Shown: piece by piece, positions 47,707 through 61,954 of the stretch | Layout of the letters: each line of letters begins with the position of its first letter | Position numbering within the stretch: the first letter of the stretch is position 1 | DNA from: Dimorphilus gyrociliatus | Taxonomy: Eukaryota; Annelida; Polychaeta; Dinophilidae | DNA length: 64,000 bases | Direction of reading: 5' to 3' | NCBI GenBank assembly: GCA_904063045.1 | Contig: CAJFCJ010000011.1 | Span: forward strand, 1,238,598-1,302,597 | Notes under the pieces: generated by a model | Database searches by the model: none | The model's input: the letters and a program-made list of their open reading frames with translations, nothing else | Told to the model about the DNA's origin: nothing | Program-made: the position numbers and the translations under genes

Positions 47707-47737
47707 AAAATGTACAGAACTTTAAGATCGTACCTAA
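47707..47737 (-). repeat. mariner right terminal inverted repeat
   Basis: Reverse complement begins TTAGGTACGATC and contains AAAGTTCTGTAC, pairing with the left repeat. Confidence 0.93.
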
Positions 47738-47966
47738 TATTAATGCATATGTAGTCTATGCAAGAAAAAATTTCATTAGACATGTTTGTAAGGTAATTAT
47801 TATTTCTATAAAATATATACTACATTATTGAAAAAACAACAGATATCTGTTAAATAGCAATTTCTTTAAAAGCCACTTTAATGTCTTTAATTACAAAATA
47901 TAATAGTTTACTTAAAAATATTAACATGGTTTATAAATAATACATTCTGTTAGTCTTATTGACAAG

Positions 47967-50900
47967 ATGATGTTTTATTATCTGTTAATGCACTTTTGTC
48001 TCTATTTAGAAACAATATCAAGTATTCCCATTAATCATAGATTAATGTTTAAAGTTTACATTGAAACAAATGACAATGTTGAAGGACACTTTGCTTTAAA
48101 TTCATCCGATAAATCTGTATTGACAGCATTTTCTCCAATGTTCATGAATGAAAGTAATGTAATATGCCAGCATTTTGGTTATGATTCAATACATTCTTAT
48201 TCATTTCCTTGTTCTCATGGTCTTAAAATAAGGATATCAGGATATATAAGTGCACCAGATGGAAAATGTTGCCAATTGTTAGTTCCAGATAAGTTTTTTT
48301 ATTGACTATGTCATGTGTACATTCTCTTTGTTAATTAAAACTGTTTTGAGTTGTTCAAATTTTAACTTGATCTTTTCTCAAACATGAATGATAGCAAAAA
48401 ATTTATATCCCTTTTAGAAAAGCCTTATCAAAAGTAAATAATTATGTTTCCTGTTTAAAATGCTATAAAAGAAATAGTACATGCAAGTTTTATTCATATT
48501 TATTATTAATAACTGTGCTAATTGAAAAAAAAAATTCACTTGAACAAATTAGTTATTTATGCTGTTAAAAAGAAATTCAATTTTTATGAGTTATATTTGA
48601 AAAATAGAAAAAATATTTATGTAATTAATAAAAGATCTGAAAACAGAAGAAATCTTTGCAAACAATCCAAATTTTTTATAAAAAATTCATATTCAACTGA
48701 CAATTATACATACATTGTTTCCTATGATGAAAATATGTTATTGGCTATTAAAAAAACCAATGAAACAACAGCTGCACAAACAGTTATGGAATGTAATTAT
48801 GAAGAATTGAATGGTATGTGTCAATAAATTACTTATTATAGTATTTTTTAAAGAGATAACAGAAAATGTTGACATTACAAATTTTGTCAAAAAAATTATA
48901 TTTTCTGTTGACCTACTTTTTTTGAACACATTAAATGCATTATTTTTAAAATAATAGATGTTACTCTATCTTGGTATAATATGAATGAGAAAAGTCATAT
49001 TATCTTTACATTAATGTTTCAAAAAACTAGATTTTTGAATATATTTTTTCTATCAAAAACTTTTGGATCATTTCCACCAATATTTAAATTTATTAATAAA
49101 AGAAATATTAATTATCTCTGCAAAAAGTTGTGCAATGACTTATTTTTAAGTGAAAATTTGGAACACTGCCAAACAACTTTTCCAGATGATAAAAATATGG
49201 TGTATTTAAAAAATATGATATTTTGTTCATATAAATCAAATAATATTTCAAATTGTGATTATCTACCTCATGATATAAAGGATTATCGTATTATAATGCC
49301 AAATTGCCTGAGAAAATTGAATAATACAAGTGAGATATTTACAAAGAACAAATCAATTAAACTTAAAATTGCTAACTTAAAATTAGATTATAAATTTTTT
49401 CCTCTAAACAAGAAAACAAATGAAATTGTTGGCAAACTTAAATATAAATTGCATAAACAATGGATTAATTTCAACTTTATTTATTATTTTGAGCATAGTA
49501 TTCTTTGTAAAAGTTATGGTTATAAATATCCAGTATTTCTAGGACATACAGAAAAATTTCCTACATTTTTATCGACTTATTTATATTGTAAATCAGATGC
49601 TTTACACTTGAATGATTGTTATCTCTTTGTAAAAAGTATAGGGTGAGTTTGCACTTTTTTGGATAAAACTAAATATTTTTGAGTATGATATTCAAAAAAT
49701 CCTTCTAACAAAATAGAAAAGTTCCATTTTCAAGAGTAGAACTTGCTTGTTTCCAACACAGTATTAATACCTAATATCTATCTTCTCTTTTATGTCATAA
49801 ATTTCCTCTTTTTTTATCTCAAAGTTGATCTAGCTTGTTATGCCAAGAATTCTTTTCTTTATGAAAAAGTTTGTTACAGTTTTTTCAAATGGAATACATC
49901 TCTTACTTTTTCTGAAATGAAAGCTAATTGTGAAAAATTAAATTCAACACTAGCAGACTTTCCAAGTACAATGATTGTTAAAGATTTAGCTTTCATATTA
50001 GAAAGATTTTCATACTTATTTGGTTCAATTGATGAATATTTTTTTGATTTTAGAGCATATACTGGTAATGATTTTTAATTTTAAAAAAGTGACAAAAAAC
50101 ACCATTTTTTAAAAAGGGTTAAAAAAGAAAAATTTTAAAGGAAAAAAAATTTATGTAACTTTATCCAACATACCTCTTTCATTTTATTCAAGATATATTA
50201 TGGATGACCTTGTAGTAATATAGACTATGAAAATAGAGGTCATAAACTTCTGATCAGGTCTGTTCGAAATTAGAATGTAATAAAAGAAACTCCATTTTTG
50301 TAAAACTTCATTGATATTTTCTTATGAAAATAAACATTTAAAAAGAGTGTTTAATGCACACCTGATCTGAAAAAGGCCTATATGATTTATCTATAAATAA
50401 ATCGCATTTTATATAAACAGAAAACTAAAGATACTTCATTAAGATCCATCTTTTTTTCTCTCTTAAAAAACAAAGCTGTCATTATGAAAAAATTTAGTGG
50501 AAACTGTTTGGAATTCTCTACTGTAAGTGTTTTTCTTTGGGAAAGGGGGGAGGGATTTGTTGAGAAATCAATGCATTACTTTTTTCAATACATTTTTAGG
50601 ATATATTGGCAGATGTAAATGAAATGATGATAAGTGATTTCAATATAAATCTTTTAAAAGACATTCTATATGTAATTTTTTATATTTATCTTCAGATTGG
50701 AAAGTAATACAGACAAATTGTGATGATATATCAAATAGATATTATATTTGCCAAAAAATACAAAGTAAAAATGATCTAAATTCATGTTTTATATAAGAAA
50801 AAGCTAGAATTTAAATTTAATATTTGATTTAGATGTTGAAAATAATCAAAAACATAGTCTAGAAACTTTTACCAATATTAGTTTTATGGAAACTAATCTA

Positions 50901-53900
50901 AAAAATATTTTTATTTGTCAACAAAGTCAAGCATTTATCAATATAATATATGTTTGTGATGGTAAACCAGATTGTTCATTAGCTGAAGATGAGAAAAGCT
51001 GTTTAGTTCATTCAGAAGTTCCATCTTTTCATTGTTTTTCATCCAATTTATCAATAAGTTATACTTTAGTTTGTGATTTTGAAAAAGATTGTTCAGATGG
51101 TTCAGATGAACAGTTTTGCAGTATGATTATAATATTTTATATAAACATATTATTGGGATATTTATTCAACAAATTTAATATAAAATCACTTTTCTTTAAT
51201 AGACCAAAGAGATTGCAAAGGGAATAAGATGTAATATATATATATTTGTAGTTAATGATCTAAACTTTCCTTATTGTTACCATTATACATATTTCATTTA
51301 AACTTATAGCATGCATTCTTTCTCTTTTTCTATATTGATTATATGTACTGTATCTACCCTAAATTATTAAGTAATTGTTATAAACTTCTACATTTTATAT
51401 TAATAAAAGTTGGTGATTAGCCTTAACCTTAGATCATAACTTACTCTACAGTAGCACATTTAACAGCGTGAATTCGGTTAGACTAAGCTAACTTAAGGTC
51501 ATGAGTCATTAAAAAAAAATAATAGTAATGGTGACTTTAATGTCAAGTAATGATAGTATACCCATTAGATTTTTATTCTATACTGCCTTTATAAAAAGAA
51601 AGTTAAAAATTGTTAAATGTCTCTCTCTTTTTAATAGATATAGAAAAATGATTATTTCATTCTTTCAGAAAGTGTAATAATGGACAATGTATAGACAAGA
51701 CTAAAGTGTGCAACAATGAAAAAAATTGTTTTGATAATAGTGATGAAAATTGTTTGAGTGAACATGCTATTAGTGAATACTTTAAAACAGGTAACACTTT
51801 ATAAATATTTGGTAATAATTAACCCATTCAGCAAAGGACAAAAAATACTGAACAGAATGTAGAACAAATGTACAATTTTCATGTCAAGAGAAATGTATCA
51901 AAAAAAATAGGATGTGTGACTTTCAAGTTGATTGTAGAAATGGAGAAGACGAAAAATATGAGTTTTGTTCTCATTATAAAATGGAAAGTCCTCCTTGTGT
52001 TTTAAGTTATGACTCAACTGGTTATCCTTCAAAGAAGATATATTCTCCTCTATATGATTTTTTTGAATGCAGAAAAATACATTGTGAACCACATGAATTT
52101 TTATGTGTAATTGGAAAATTTTGTATATCAATTGAGCAAGTTTGTGATGGAATTAATCATTGTTTATATAATGAAGATGAATTATTTTGTGGTAGAATGT
52201 TTTCTATTACTTTTTTTTGTAGGAAAAAGGCCATAAAAAATTTGATGATTTACAATTAATGACAGATAATTTCTATTTGAGTGGTTATTTTAGTTGTAGA
52301 AATGAGAAAAACTATATTATTAGTGAGAGGATATGTGATGGAATTATTGATTGTAAACATGGAAGTGATGAGATACTTTGTAATATTCAACAATTATCAA
52401 ATCAATTTTGCCAACAGCAAAATGTATTCTATAATTATGAATGTATAACAAAAGATAAAAAGAATATACAAACTCTAGATATAAAAAGTTTTTCATCAAT
52501 AAAAAAACTAAATATTATTGGCAATTTCAGGTTTAATTTTTCTGAAATTGCATTAGAAACTACAGCTTTATCAATCAGTTACAATGTAAATTTCAATATT
52601 TCTATTTTAAAAAAATTTCCAAATCTTATATTTTTAACAATTCATGAAAATAAATTTAATTTTCAACATAATGCTAATTTAAAATTACTTATTCTTCAAT
52701 ATCTTGATTTATCAAGAAACAATTTGATTAATATATCATTTATAGAAAATTTGAATTCCATTAATTTAAGATATTTGGATATTTCAAACAATCCAATAAC
52801 AAAATTGGTTTCAAATAAGACTATTTTTGAAAAATTACTAATATTTAAAATAACCAATTGCTATATTTCAAATATTGAAATGTCATTTTTAAATACAATA
52901 AAAAACTTACATGAATTCCATCTTAATAAAACAATATTCCATTCAAGTGACAGTTTGAAAATTGTAAAATCTCTTACAAATATAAAAAAAATCTTTAATG
53001 AAAAGTATAATTTATGTTGTTTAGTTTGGAAATTTATTGGTAGGAATGTTGTCTGCTATCCAACTAGTAGTTTACTGACAAATTGTTCAAATATTTTGAG
53101 TACTAACTATATACGTGCATTATTTATATTGTTTGGAATTCTGGGATTGATTGGAAATATTATTTCATTAATATTATTGTTGTTACACAATCATTTCAGG
53201 ATGATTTATAGACTTTTAATGAATATTGGTGATTTATTGACCTCAGTTTACTTTTGTGTGATTGCTTCTATTGATATATATCTTCAAGGAAGTTATATGG
53301 AAAATGATGATATGTGGAGAAATAGTTTCCTTTGTAAATTTATAGGAAAATTAATGATTTTTTCACTTATACTTTCTAGAACTAGCCTTTTTCTTATAAC
53401 TTTAGAAAGGCATAGAGCAATAACAAATCCATTCAAAAATTCAAAAGTATTTGTAAATAAAAGAATCTTTGGTCTTGTAATATTTTTATTATCTTTAATT
53501 GTCAGTGTTTCACCCATCTTTTTCAAAAAAGTAATGTTTTAGCTGTTTTTATAAGCTAATTGGTGAATTTTCTGCTTTTTTTCTCTCTTAGAATAATACA
53601 GAAAGTTCACCAATTTGCTTTAATCTACATTTAAGAAGTGATATGGTTGAAGGTTGGATTTATATGTATATTATTTTTGGAGTATATTTTCTAATAATTA
53701 GTATACTGATCGGTTTCCTCTACATTCAAATTTTAATAACTGTAATAAAATCAAATTCAAAATTTAAAAAAAATAAATGCCATAATACAAAAAATTCCCA
53801 AAAATTGTATACAACAATTTCTCTTACAATTATTACAAATCTTTTTTCATGGCTTCCAATTTCAATACTTGGTTTGTTTCAGAGCTGTTTTCAGCAACAA

Positions 53901-54739
53901 CAACTAAATATTGTCTTTATTTTTCAATACAGGAACATTATCAATTGCAATTAATTTCCATTTGAGGAATGACAGATATTTAATAATTGTCATTTTATGC
54001 TTACCATTCAATTCTTTAATTAATCCTCTTCTAAATTCATACCGAGATTTTGTTGATCTAATTAAAAGTCGAATAGATAAATATACACAAAAAAGGTTTT
54101 TTTCTATTTTTATTGTTTTTTCAAATATTAAGTTGATTTTTAAATATTTTGAACAGATTGGAAGCAGTTAAAAAGAATGAAGATGACAAGATCCTTACAA
54201 GTTTGTTAGATAAACAAATTGATTTCTTAATATCTGTTTTTTTGTTATATTTTTCAATAATTTAAACAGTTCTCAATTTTTTCAAACATTCACAAGATAA
54301 TCATCTTTTTCAAAATGGAGCATTTACAGTATTCAACCAATTAAATATCTCCAAAGAATTTTATGATACATATCAGCATATAAAATTTTTGAAAAATATT
54401 ATTGATGGTCTCTGTTTTTGTCATAAAAATTCATTAGCATTAGAGGGAGATATAACATTTAAACATATTGGTTATGATGTAAGATATAATGATTTTAATT
54501 CTAAAAAAATCCACCATATACACCTAGGCTTGTTTGAAGTGAACTTTAATTATTTTTTAATTAGATTAGACAACAAAGATTTTTTCTTAAATGGAAAGGA
54601 TTTGTCAGAATTGATGACCACAATGCAAAAAGTAATATATACTCTTTTGGAGAACTCACAAAGAAAATTTTACAGAGGAAAAGATGCTATTGTTAATTTT
54701 TATCAATATCCAAATTTTACTGATATTTTTTTTAATTAA
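47967..54739 (+). CDS. Multidomain LRR-GPCR (GRL101-like), copy 4, apparently complete
   Basis: The ATG at 47967 or 47970 starts a signal peptide (MFYYLLMHFCLYLETISS). The ectodomain has one block of the module seen twice in copy 3 (ICQHFGYDSIHSY; LCKQSKFF; FLSKTFGSFPP) and an SRCR-like end (ILCKSYGYKYPV..DALHLNDC, about 49500-49625). A C-type lectin domain follows (49825-50070 and 50695-50760, ending YYICQK). Six LDLa repeats span 50910-52385 (for example CDFEKDCSDGSDEQFC). LRRs lie at about 52480-53000, then a Cys-rich cap. The 7TM region spans about 53100-54080: TM1 LGLIGNIISL, TM3 LERHRAITNP, TM6 FSWLPISILG joined by a phase-1 intron to TLSIAINF, TM7 LPFNSLINPLLNS. The tail exons end at 54739. 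Some exon borders in 48300-49000 are approximate. Confidence 0.8.
54144..54739 (+). other. Pseudokinase-like cytoplasmic tail of receptor copy 4
   Basis: Exons from about 54148 and 54272 continue after TM7. They read ILNFFKHSQDNHLFQNG (N-lobe helix C/beta4-like), IKFLKNIIDGLCFCHKNSL (helix E), LEGDITFKHIGYD at the catalytic-loop position, KIHHIHLGLFEV at the DFG position, and KDLSELMTTMQKVIYTLLEN (helix-F-like). Canonical lysine, HRD and DFG residues are absent. It is colinear with the copy 2 tail. Confidence 0.5.
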
Positions 54740-56557
54740 CATCTTGAATACAAATATTTAATTAAAGAAGACAATATACAATATTCTTATCATAAGTTTA
54801 GTAGAAAATTTTCAAATTTTTAAATCATCATTACTACAATATTAAATTTAAATATGACAAAATGTTTTTCGTTCAGTCTCTCATTAAATGTAAAAAAGAA
54901 GCTAAACAAGTTCCATTAGCATATTTGGAACAGAGGGTTTGCTGTTTAATTTTATATTGAATAGCATACCCAGTTTTTGTCAAAATTTTAGCATAGTTTT
55001 CTAGTTTACAAATACTCAATACATAACTTATTAGTAAAACAAAAATTGTATATTTTAAAAAGATTTTTTTTTAAACTTACATAAACTACCAGAAATTTCA
55101 GTATAATCCATTCTATCTTTAGTTTGATCAAAAATTCCATTCATAATTTCTTCTTTCTTCTATCAAAACATGGGAACTGAATAAGGAATTATACATAATT
55201 ATCTAAGAAGTACTTTTTTTCAGCTAGAAATTGAATTCTAATTTTAAGATGTTATGATTATTATGCAGATTTTAGGTTTTGTTGAGAAAGTCCTATATCA
55301 TTGTTGTATAGACTGGTTAGGGTTTGGATAAGGAGGGTGATTGCTATTTAGGTAATTATTCTACAACTGGACTAAAATTGGTCTATTATTGGCCACTGGA
55401 AGGAAAAATATTTGAAATGCTGTCATATATAAATGCTCAGTTGTCAGGATATTGATGAAAAATAAGCTGCACAAAAGAAAAAAATACAGGAAAAAAAATC
55501 ATTTATATCATTTTCTTGACTCCTTTTTTAAACATATTTAACAAAAATGATTTACAGGCATTGAGATTTTAATCTCTCTATCAAATAGCAATCACGTAGG
55601 CCTATCTTTACAGAATTATTAAAATGATCAAACACAATATATTTTAATTAAACCACAAAATTGTTGACATGTATTAATTAATTAATGTCCTTATTTAATG
55701 ATTCATAAGAAAAACGAGTACATACTTGACAATACAGGAAGAAGTATTAGTTTCTATTTAAATATATTAATTCAAGTCTTTTTTGTTTATTTCAATGAAA
55801 TTTTTTATAAAGTAGATGCTGATTTTTGCTTCAATATTGCAAAACAACAACTTATTATCAAAGTAAGAAGAGTAAATCAAATGACAGAAAAAAATTGATC
55901 TGAAGATACATCTACTGTTCTGTTAGTACAACCTTTCAACAAGAAAATCAGGTGATGTATTGACTACAATCTTTATTCAATTATTAACATGGAATTCACC
56001 TTTCAGTTAAGATTAAGATACTCGAATGGAACATTTTACTTATCTATTGCTTCTCCCAATATAGATTTTTTATAGCAATATATTATTTGACAATATTTTT
56101 TGACCATTTCTAGGCTACTAAACATTGGAAATGAAAGATTTCAAGTTTCTAGAGGGAAAAAAGAGAAGAAAGCTGGAAAATGTATATAAGATGACTGCAA
56201 TAATAAATCAATGGAAATCAATTCAATTTGAAGTTGTCCCACAGAGAAAAGTTGTAAATATACTGATATATATATTTAGTTCATATTTCACAAGAAATGA
56301 ATATTCTTTCAAACATGAAAGACTGTTACATCACATATCCAACTTATAATCTTTTCAAACATCATTGTTCCTTTGCCAATTCCACTGTGTCTATATTTAA
56401 TAAGGTTCAATATTCTGTTTCCAATAAAAAAAAAGTCTTTCTAAAATTCCTTCATATCTAATTTCCAAATATTAATAGGTCACGACTTAGAAGTGTACAT
56501 CTCACATTCCATCTGTAATGAAGATAACTCAGAGTTTAGTCTCATTTAGATTTAATC
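54740..56557. other. Spacer with no recognised gene
   Basis: 1.8 kb between convergent receptor and ABC transporter genes. ORFs at 55698-55898 and 56125-56349 have no recognisable domain; the second is Lys/Arg-rich. Confidence 0.4.
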
Positions 56558-59500
56558 CTAACTCTTTATTAGAAAAGTTTCAACCTGCAGTAATTTGTAA
56601 AAGAATCCATTTTGCTTTTTCAATTCTTCAATAGTTCCTATTTCTACTATCCTCCCTTGATCCATAACAACTATTTTATCACTATCAATAATTGTATTCA
56701 ATCTATGAGCTATGGCTATAATTGTGCAATACTTAAATTGATGTTGCAAAACATCTTGAATAAGATTATCTGTTTCCAAGTCAACATTGGCAGTGGCCTC
56801 ATCAATCAATATTAAATATGATTTTTTTAATAATGCCCTTGCCAAACAAATCAATTGTCTCTCTCCAGTGCTAAAATTTTTCCCTCCTTCAATCACTGTT
56901 GATTGCAATTGATCTTTCAAATCTATTACCTTTTTTGATAATTGAACTTTATGGAGACTCATCCAAATCTCATCATCAGAGTACATGTTCAATGGGTCTA
57001 AATTTGACTGTATTGTCCCAAAAAACAAAACTGGGTCCTGTGGAATGACAGATACAGCTGATCTAGCACTACTGAGACTAACATCTCTTAATATATCAAC
57101 ATTATCTAAAATAATTTGTCCTTCAACAGTAGCCATTCTTAAAAGGGCTGATATCAGAGAGCTTTTACCAGCACCTGTCCGTCCAACCACACCAACCTAA
57201 AATATATATGATTTATCATAGAAAGCAAAAAAGACAACTGGGAATTAATGGAATAAACCTTTTCTCCAGATTTAATAGTTAAATTGATAGATGATAGTGT
57301 GTATGGTAAATTTGTATCATATCTCAATGAAACATTAATAAGCTGTAAATTTCCATTACAAGGCCAACCAGAATGTATTTGTGATGAACTCTCCTCATTC
57401 AAATAATCTTTGCTCTCTTCTAATGGAAGATTAGAGTACTCTTTAATACGATCAACTGATGTCATCTTAATTGTATATCATATAAAAAATTCAGAAATAT
57501 TTAAAAGAAATGCCTAAAGATAATACATACAATTCCATCAAGTTTGATATAACTTTTAAGACCAATAACTAATTCAACAATCTTATTAGTAATGTAAACT
57601 ATAGCCAAAGTATTAATAAATGCTGTCTCAGGAGTTGAGAAGTATACACAGGCAATATTTGTGAATAATTGAGTTATGAAAATCCAAGTAAAAAGTATCC
57701 AGCATAAAAACATGTTAAAAGCATTTAAAATATAGAAATAGTGCAAGTTAGTGTTAAGAGTTTTGTAAAATTTATCCATCAACTGTTCTTCTCGTTCAAA
57801 ACATCGAATAATTGAAAGTCCTGCTAGAGTAGTATCTAACATTTCATACACAGGACTGGCTGTTGTACTATCAAGTCTCTTTAATTTACTTGAATAGTGT
57901 GCCATCTTTGCAATTGTAAAATAGGTGGTTATAAGTAATAGGACTACTGGTATGAGTAAGATGTGTATGTTGTATGCAATAAGAGCCAATGAACAAATCA
58001 TTCCTCCAGTATAAATTAATATTCCATCAGCATTGGAGTACAAGTATACATCAATAAAAAAAATATCTCTGGAAAATCTGTTTAATATCCTACCTTTGGG
58101 ATAAGTATTGAAAAATCTCATAGTAGTTAATAATACTTTGATGAACATTCCATTGTGAAGATTTATAGAACATAAGCAAATATTAATGAAATAAAGTATT
58201 TGTCTTCCAATTTCTATTAAAATTATGAGGAATAAGATGATAAAAACATGCAACAGATTACTTTTCGACCATGAACTTGTTGCAAAAATTTTAATTCTAG
58301 TATCAAGATAAATTTTCATTGTAAACATGAGACAAAATAAAGCAAAATATAGGCCTAGCACAATATAACTACCACTATCAAAATAGGCTTTATAAGTTCT
58401 CCAGCTGGAAAGCCCATCAGCTGTGTTTTCTTTCATATATTCCTCATCTTTTTGATAAAGAGCTACTTCTTTGTTTTGATTACTTTTATAATCTGTGATT
58501 GAAAGTTTGATTTTTTCAACTTGTTTTAGAGTACCATTTTCTAGAGAAAAGACTTTATCAGCCTGTTGCAGAAAGTGTACTTGATGTGATACAAGTATTA
58601 CAGTTTTCTCCTTTAGGTAGTCAAGTATACAATTATTCATCACTTGCCTAGCAACAGTCCTATCTAATGCACTAAAAGGATCATCTAATATATAGATATC
58701 TGCATCTCTATAAACTGCTCTTGCCAGGCATATTCTAGACTTTTGTCCACCACTAAGAATAACTCCCCTCTCTCCAATAATTGTTTTGTCACCTTTTGGA
58801 AAATTTGCCAAATACTAAAAAAGATTAAAATTTTGTAATAAAAAAGGAATTTTTGAAAGTTTTTTTCCTTTTTTATACCTTTTGAAGTGAGCATATTTGT
58901 AAGACTTTGATGTACTTTTTGAAACAGTATTCATCTCCAAATAGTATATTATCTCTAATTGATTCATTGTAGAGCCAAGAATCTTGTGATAAATAGGATT
59001 TCTTTAATGGAATTTTGATAAATCCATTTATTGGATTAAGCTCTTCAAGAATTGTTAGGAGCAGTGTAGTTTTTCCTGAACCAGTCTTTCCATAGATACC
59101 AATCAAAGATGGAGATTCAACAAATAAGTTTACATTTTTCAAAATGATTTTGGAATTATACTTTTCTTTTTCTGTCCAACTAAAATCAACATTTTTTAAA
59201 TGGAAAATATTTAAATTGCTGTTATCATTCAAAATTGACATTTTCATGCTTTTATTTCTTAATCTGTTGTTTACAAGTAATATATCCTGAATTGTAAAAT
59301 AATACAATAAATTAGTATGTTAAAAAAAAGACAATTTACAAACTTCTATTCTCTGCAGACAAATGAAATACTCTTTTAAGCCATGAATAAATTTTGGAAA
59401 AAGGAAAAAAACATCACCATCTAATAGAAAAACAAGACCAATAAATCTCAAAACTGAAGGGAGGTTTAACGTTTCTGGCCTTGTTAATTTTGCAACAATA

Positions 59501-60590
59501 ATTGAAGAGATAATGACAACTTTAACACCAATTATGTCAAATATTCTTAATGATATTGTATGTTTGAATGATTTCAAAAGGTTCAATATTTCTTTTCTTC
59601 TTAGGAAAGAAATTTTTTGTGAAAAATATTTTTCCCAAACTTGAATTTTAATAGTTTCAATTCCAGTTAAAATTTCATTCATAAAATGTATTCTTTTGTC
59701 AGTTGTAGCTGCAATCTTTGATCTATGAAGACCTTGTTTATATGCCATACAGGACTGAAATGCTGAAATACTAATAATTGTTAAAAAACATGTAAATCCT
59801 GTAGGATAACCATGAAGAATTCCAATAAGAATTGTTGTAGTAAATATGGATGTTATTGATCCAATGATTACACCAAAATGTTGAAGAACAGTTGGTATTC
59901 TTTCTAGATCATTGGAGAAAACTGTCATAATCTTTCCAGCAGTGTTTTTGTGTAAACATTCATAATCAATCTTTAAAATCTTTTCAAAAATACAACATCC
60001 CAAAGCAGATTTGAGACAAATGCCACATTTTGTTAATGAAAGAAGAAGATAATTTAAAATAATGCTCTCAAGCAATGAGCAGAATGCTGTTGAATTTATA
60101 ATTTGAATGATATAAAAAACATTAATAAAACATAAAAACTAACTTATAGCCAGTGCAATGCAATAACTTTTTCCAGTTACACCTTCCAATAGTTCTGCCA
60201 GCAGATCATGCAATAAAAATGAAACTGCATATCTAGAGCATATCTTTAAAAAAGACATTTTTTTTTTGAAAAGTGTAAAAATGAATTGATACAAACTATT
60301 AGCAATCTGACAACCATTAAAAAGAAAATTGTTCCTTTAATCTTATCTATTGTGATCTTGAATAGTGAAAATTTCTTATCCAAATTAAAGCTTTCAATAT
60401 CACTTAAAGAAATATATTTTTTTTGAGAAGAAAATTAGGGTTAGGGTTATATTTTCATTAAAATGTACCTTTTTATTTTACTGTGAGAAATTTTTGAATC
60501 CAATGATATCAATATTTCATAATTATCTAATCTATTAATCCAATCTTTACCTTTTAGCAGATTAAAAATCCATCTATATTTTTAAAAAAT
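56558..60590 (-). CDS. ABC transporter, ABCC/MRP (MRP4-like) family
   Basis: Exons on the minus strand, in order: about 60477-60590, one near 60304-60420, 60144-60243, 59344-60086, 58879-59286, 57531-58814, 57259-57465 and 56558-57196. From 60243 on all join in phase. TMD1 (59344-60243) has LHKNTAGKIMTVFSNDLERI. NBD1 has Walker A GKTGSGKTT, Q-loop region SYLSQDSWLYNESIRDNI, signature LSGGQKSR and Walker B YILDDP. TMD2 lies in the 1.3-kb exon (FFNTYPKGRILNRFSRD). NBD2 has Walker A GRTGAGKSS, a Q-loop IPQDPVLFFGT, a changed signature FSTGERQ and Walker B LILIDEAT, with the H-loop AHRL. The short linker and no TMD0 fit MRP4-like exporters of organic anions at the plasma membrane. The start-codon exon was not found. 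Confidence 0.88.
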
Positions 60591-61950
60591 TAGGATTCAA
60601 AGTTTTAATTTAGAAATGTTAAAAACAAAATTGTAAACACTGAACAGTACTAATAATCTTGATATAGGATTAGATGTAGTCTCAGGATGTTGAATTTTCA
60701 TTTTCTATTTATATTTATTCTGTTTCTTCCTTTTTGTAAACAGTTTATAGTTGTAACACACATATATTTAGAAACTGATGATAATCTCTTCAAAAAAAGG
60801 TAGGTAATATTGTAAGCCTTTATACAATGGATTTCATCGTATGAGTATTCTATAATTTAACAATTTAAAAATTAGTGTAAACTATTATGCTTACTTATTA
60901 GAATATCTAAACAGTTGATTACCAATTAAATTGATACATTCTGCACTTCAGTTTGATATGAAAGCTTTAAAGAAAATTTTAGACCCAGCTCAATACTATT
61001 CAATGTGGATGCTTTACACTAAAATTTTTATATGAAAAAAAAAGTAAATTTCTCTTTTGATATTCCTATTCATCTATTCATCTATAATTTTTTTTTGAAT
61101 GAGTGAATAAATGGTTGGTTGATCAAAACTGATTTCTGAAAGACATACTAAATCTTTGGGCGGGGTACTAGTCCCTTCTCGCTCAATTTCGCTACAATCA
61201 CTTTACTGTTGTCCTTAGTAGTTTGTTGATCACTCTTAATATCAAAATTTTTAAACTTACTTCGACTGGCTTTAAATTTTGTACAGGAACAGATCAAATT
61301 GAACTTAATCACTGCATTCAATTTTAACAAAAAAGGGTGAATGGTTCCAGAGCTATGTCGCCTTAGTAGGCGAAGTTGGTAGGTTTAGGTTTTAAGATTA
61401 GGGATTAGCAAAATTAGTAACTTAAGTAAAATCTCAACAGGAGTGAGGAGAATTTGGACTGCAGTAATTCTACTATTCACCTTTTCGAGCTAATACAGTG
61501 ATAGACTTAATATAGCCATTACAAGAAAACCACCAACTTACAAAAAATTGATGACTGGCTATACATAAGAAATGAAAAATGTTTTGTGGCTTTTGTATTA
61601 TAATATTTGCAATAACTAATTTAACTTCTTTCATCAATTAAAACATGGTTTCTTGACGGTACTTTCAAACATGCTTTTTTTTGTAACGATATAAAATATA
61701 GTTGGGAATCAGAAATAAGATGAAAATAGAATAGAAATGGCAAAAGATAAAAAATGTCATGAAATTGTTTTACAAGTTCAAAAGCTTCTTCACCAGAAAT
61801 TAGAAGGTATTTTTTTTATGCTTTATTTTACCATACAAATCCAAAAAATTCCTTTTTCAATTTTAGTTTGATTTCATGATGGAAAATGATGTTCCAAATG
61901 GAATATTTTACTATCCTGACAATGGAAATATAACTATTCAAAATAATTTC
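60591..61950. other. Spacer with a CpG-containing patch
   Basis: No gene recognised. 61145-61390 has several CpGs (GGGCGGGG, GTCGCC, AGGCGAAG) unlike its CpG-poor surroundings. A minus-strand ORF there (61148-61330) has no recognised domain. Confidence 0.35.
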
Positions 61951-61954
61951 AGTT

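Larger units (their letters stand above)
46499..47737 (-). mobile_element. mariner-family DNA transposon, inactive
   Basis: 1,239-bp element with terminal inverted repeats starting TTAGGTAC and matching at about 27 of 31 positions, flanked by TA target duplications (46497-46498 and 47738-47739). The transposase reads on the minus strand in several frames. It shows TGDESW (near 47160-47177), LQHDNARPH (catalytic Asp codon 46897-46899) and LAPSDF (Asp codon 46799-46801). The last two lie ~33 codons apart, as in the D,D34D mariner triad. Multiple frameshifts and stops make it non-autonomous. It sits between receptor copies 3 and 4. Confidence 0.92.

Noticed and set aside
55698-56349. Two short ORFs between receptor copy 4 and the ABC transporter
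   Set aside because: No domain, no signal peptide, composition expected for AT-rich non-coding DNA.
60435-60448. TTAGGGTTAGGG, telomere-like repeat
   Set aside because: Only two units, inside an intron of the ABC transporter; too short to be an interstitial telomere.
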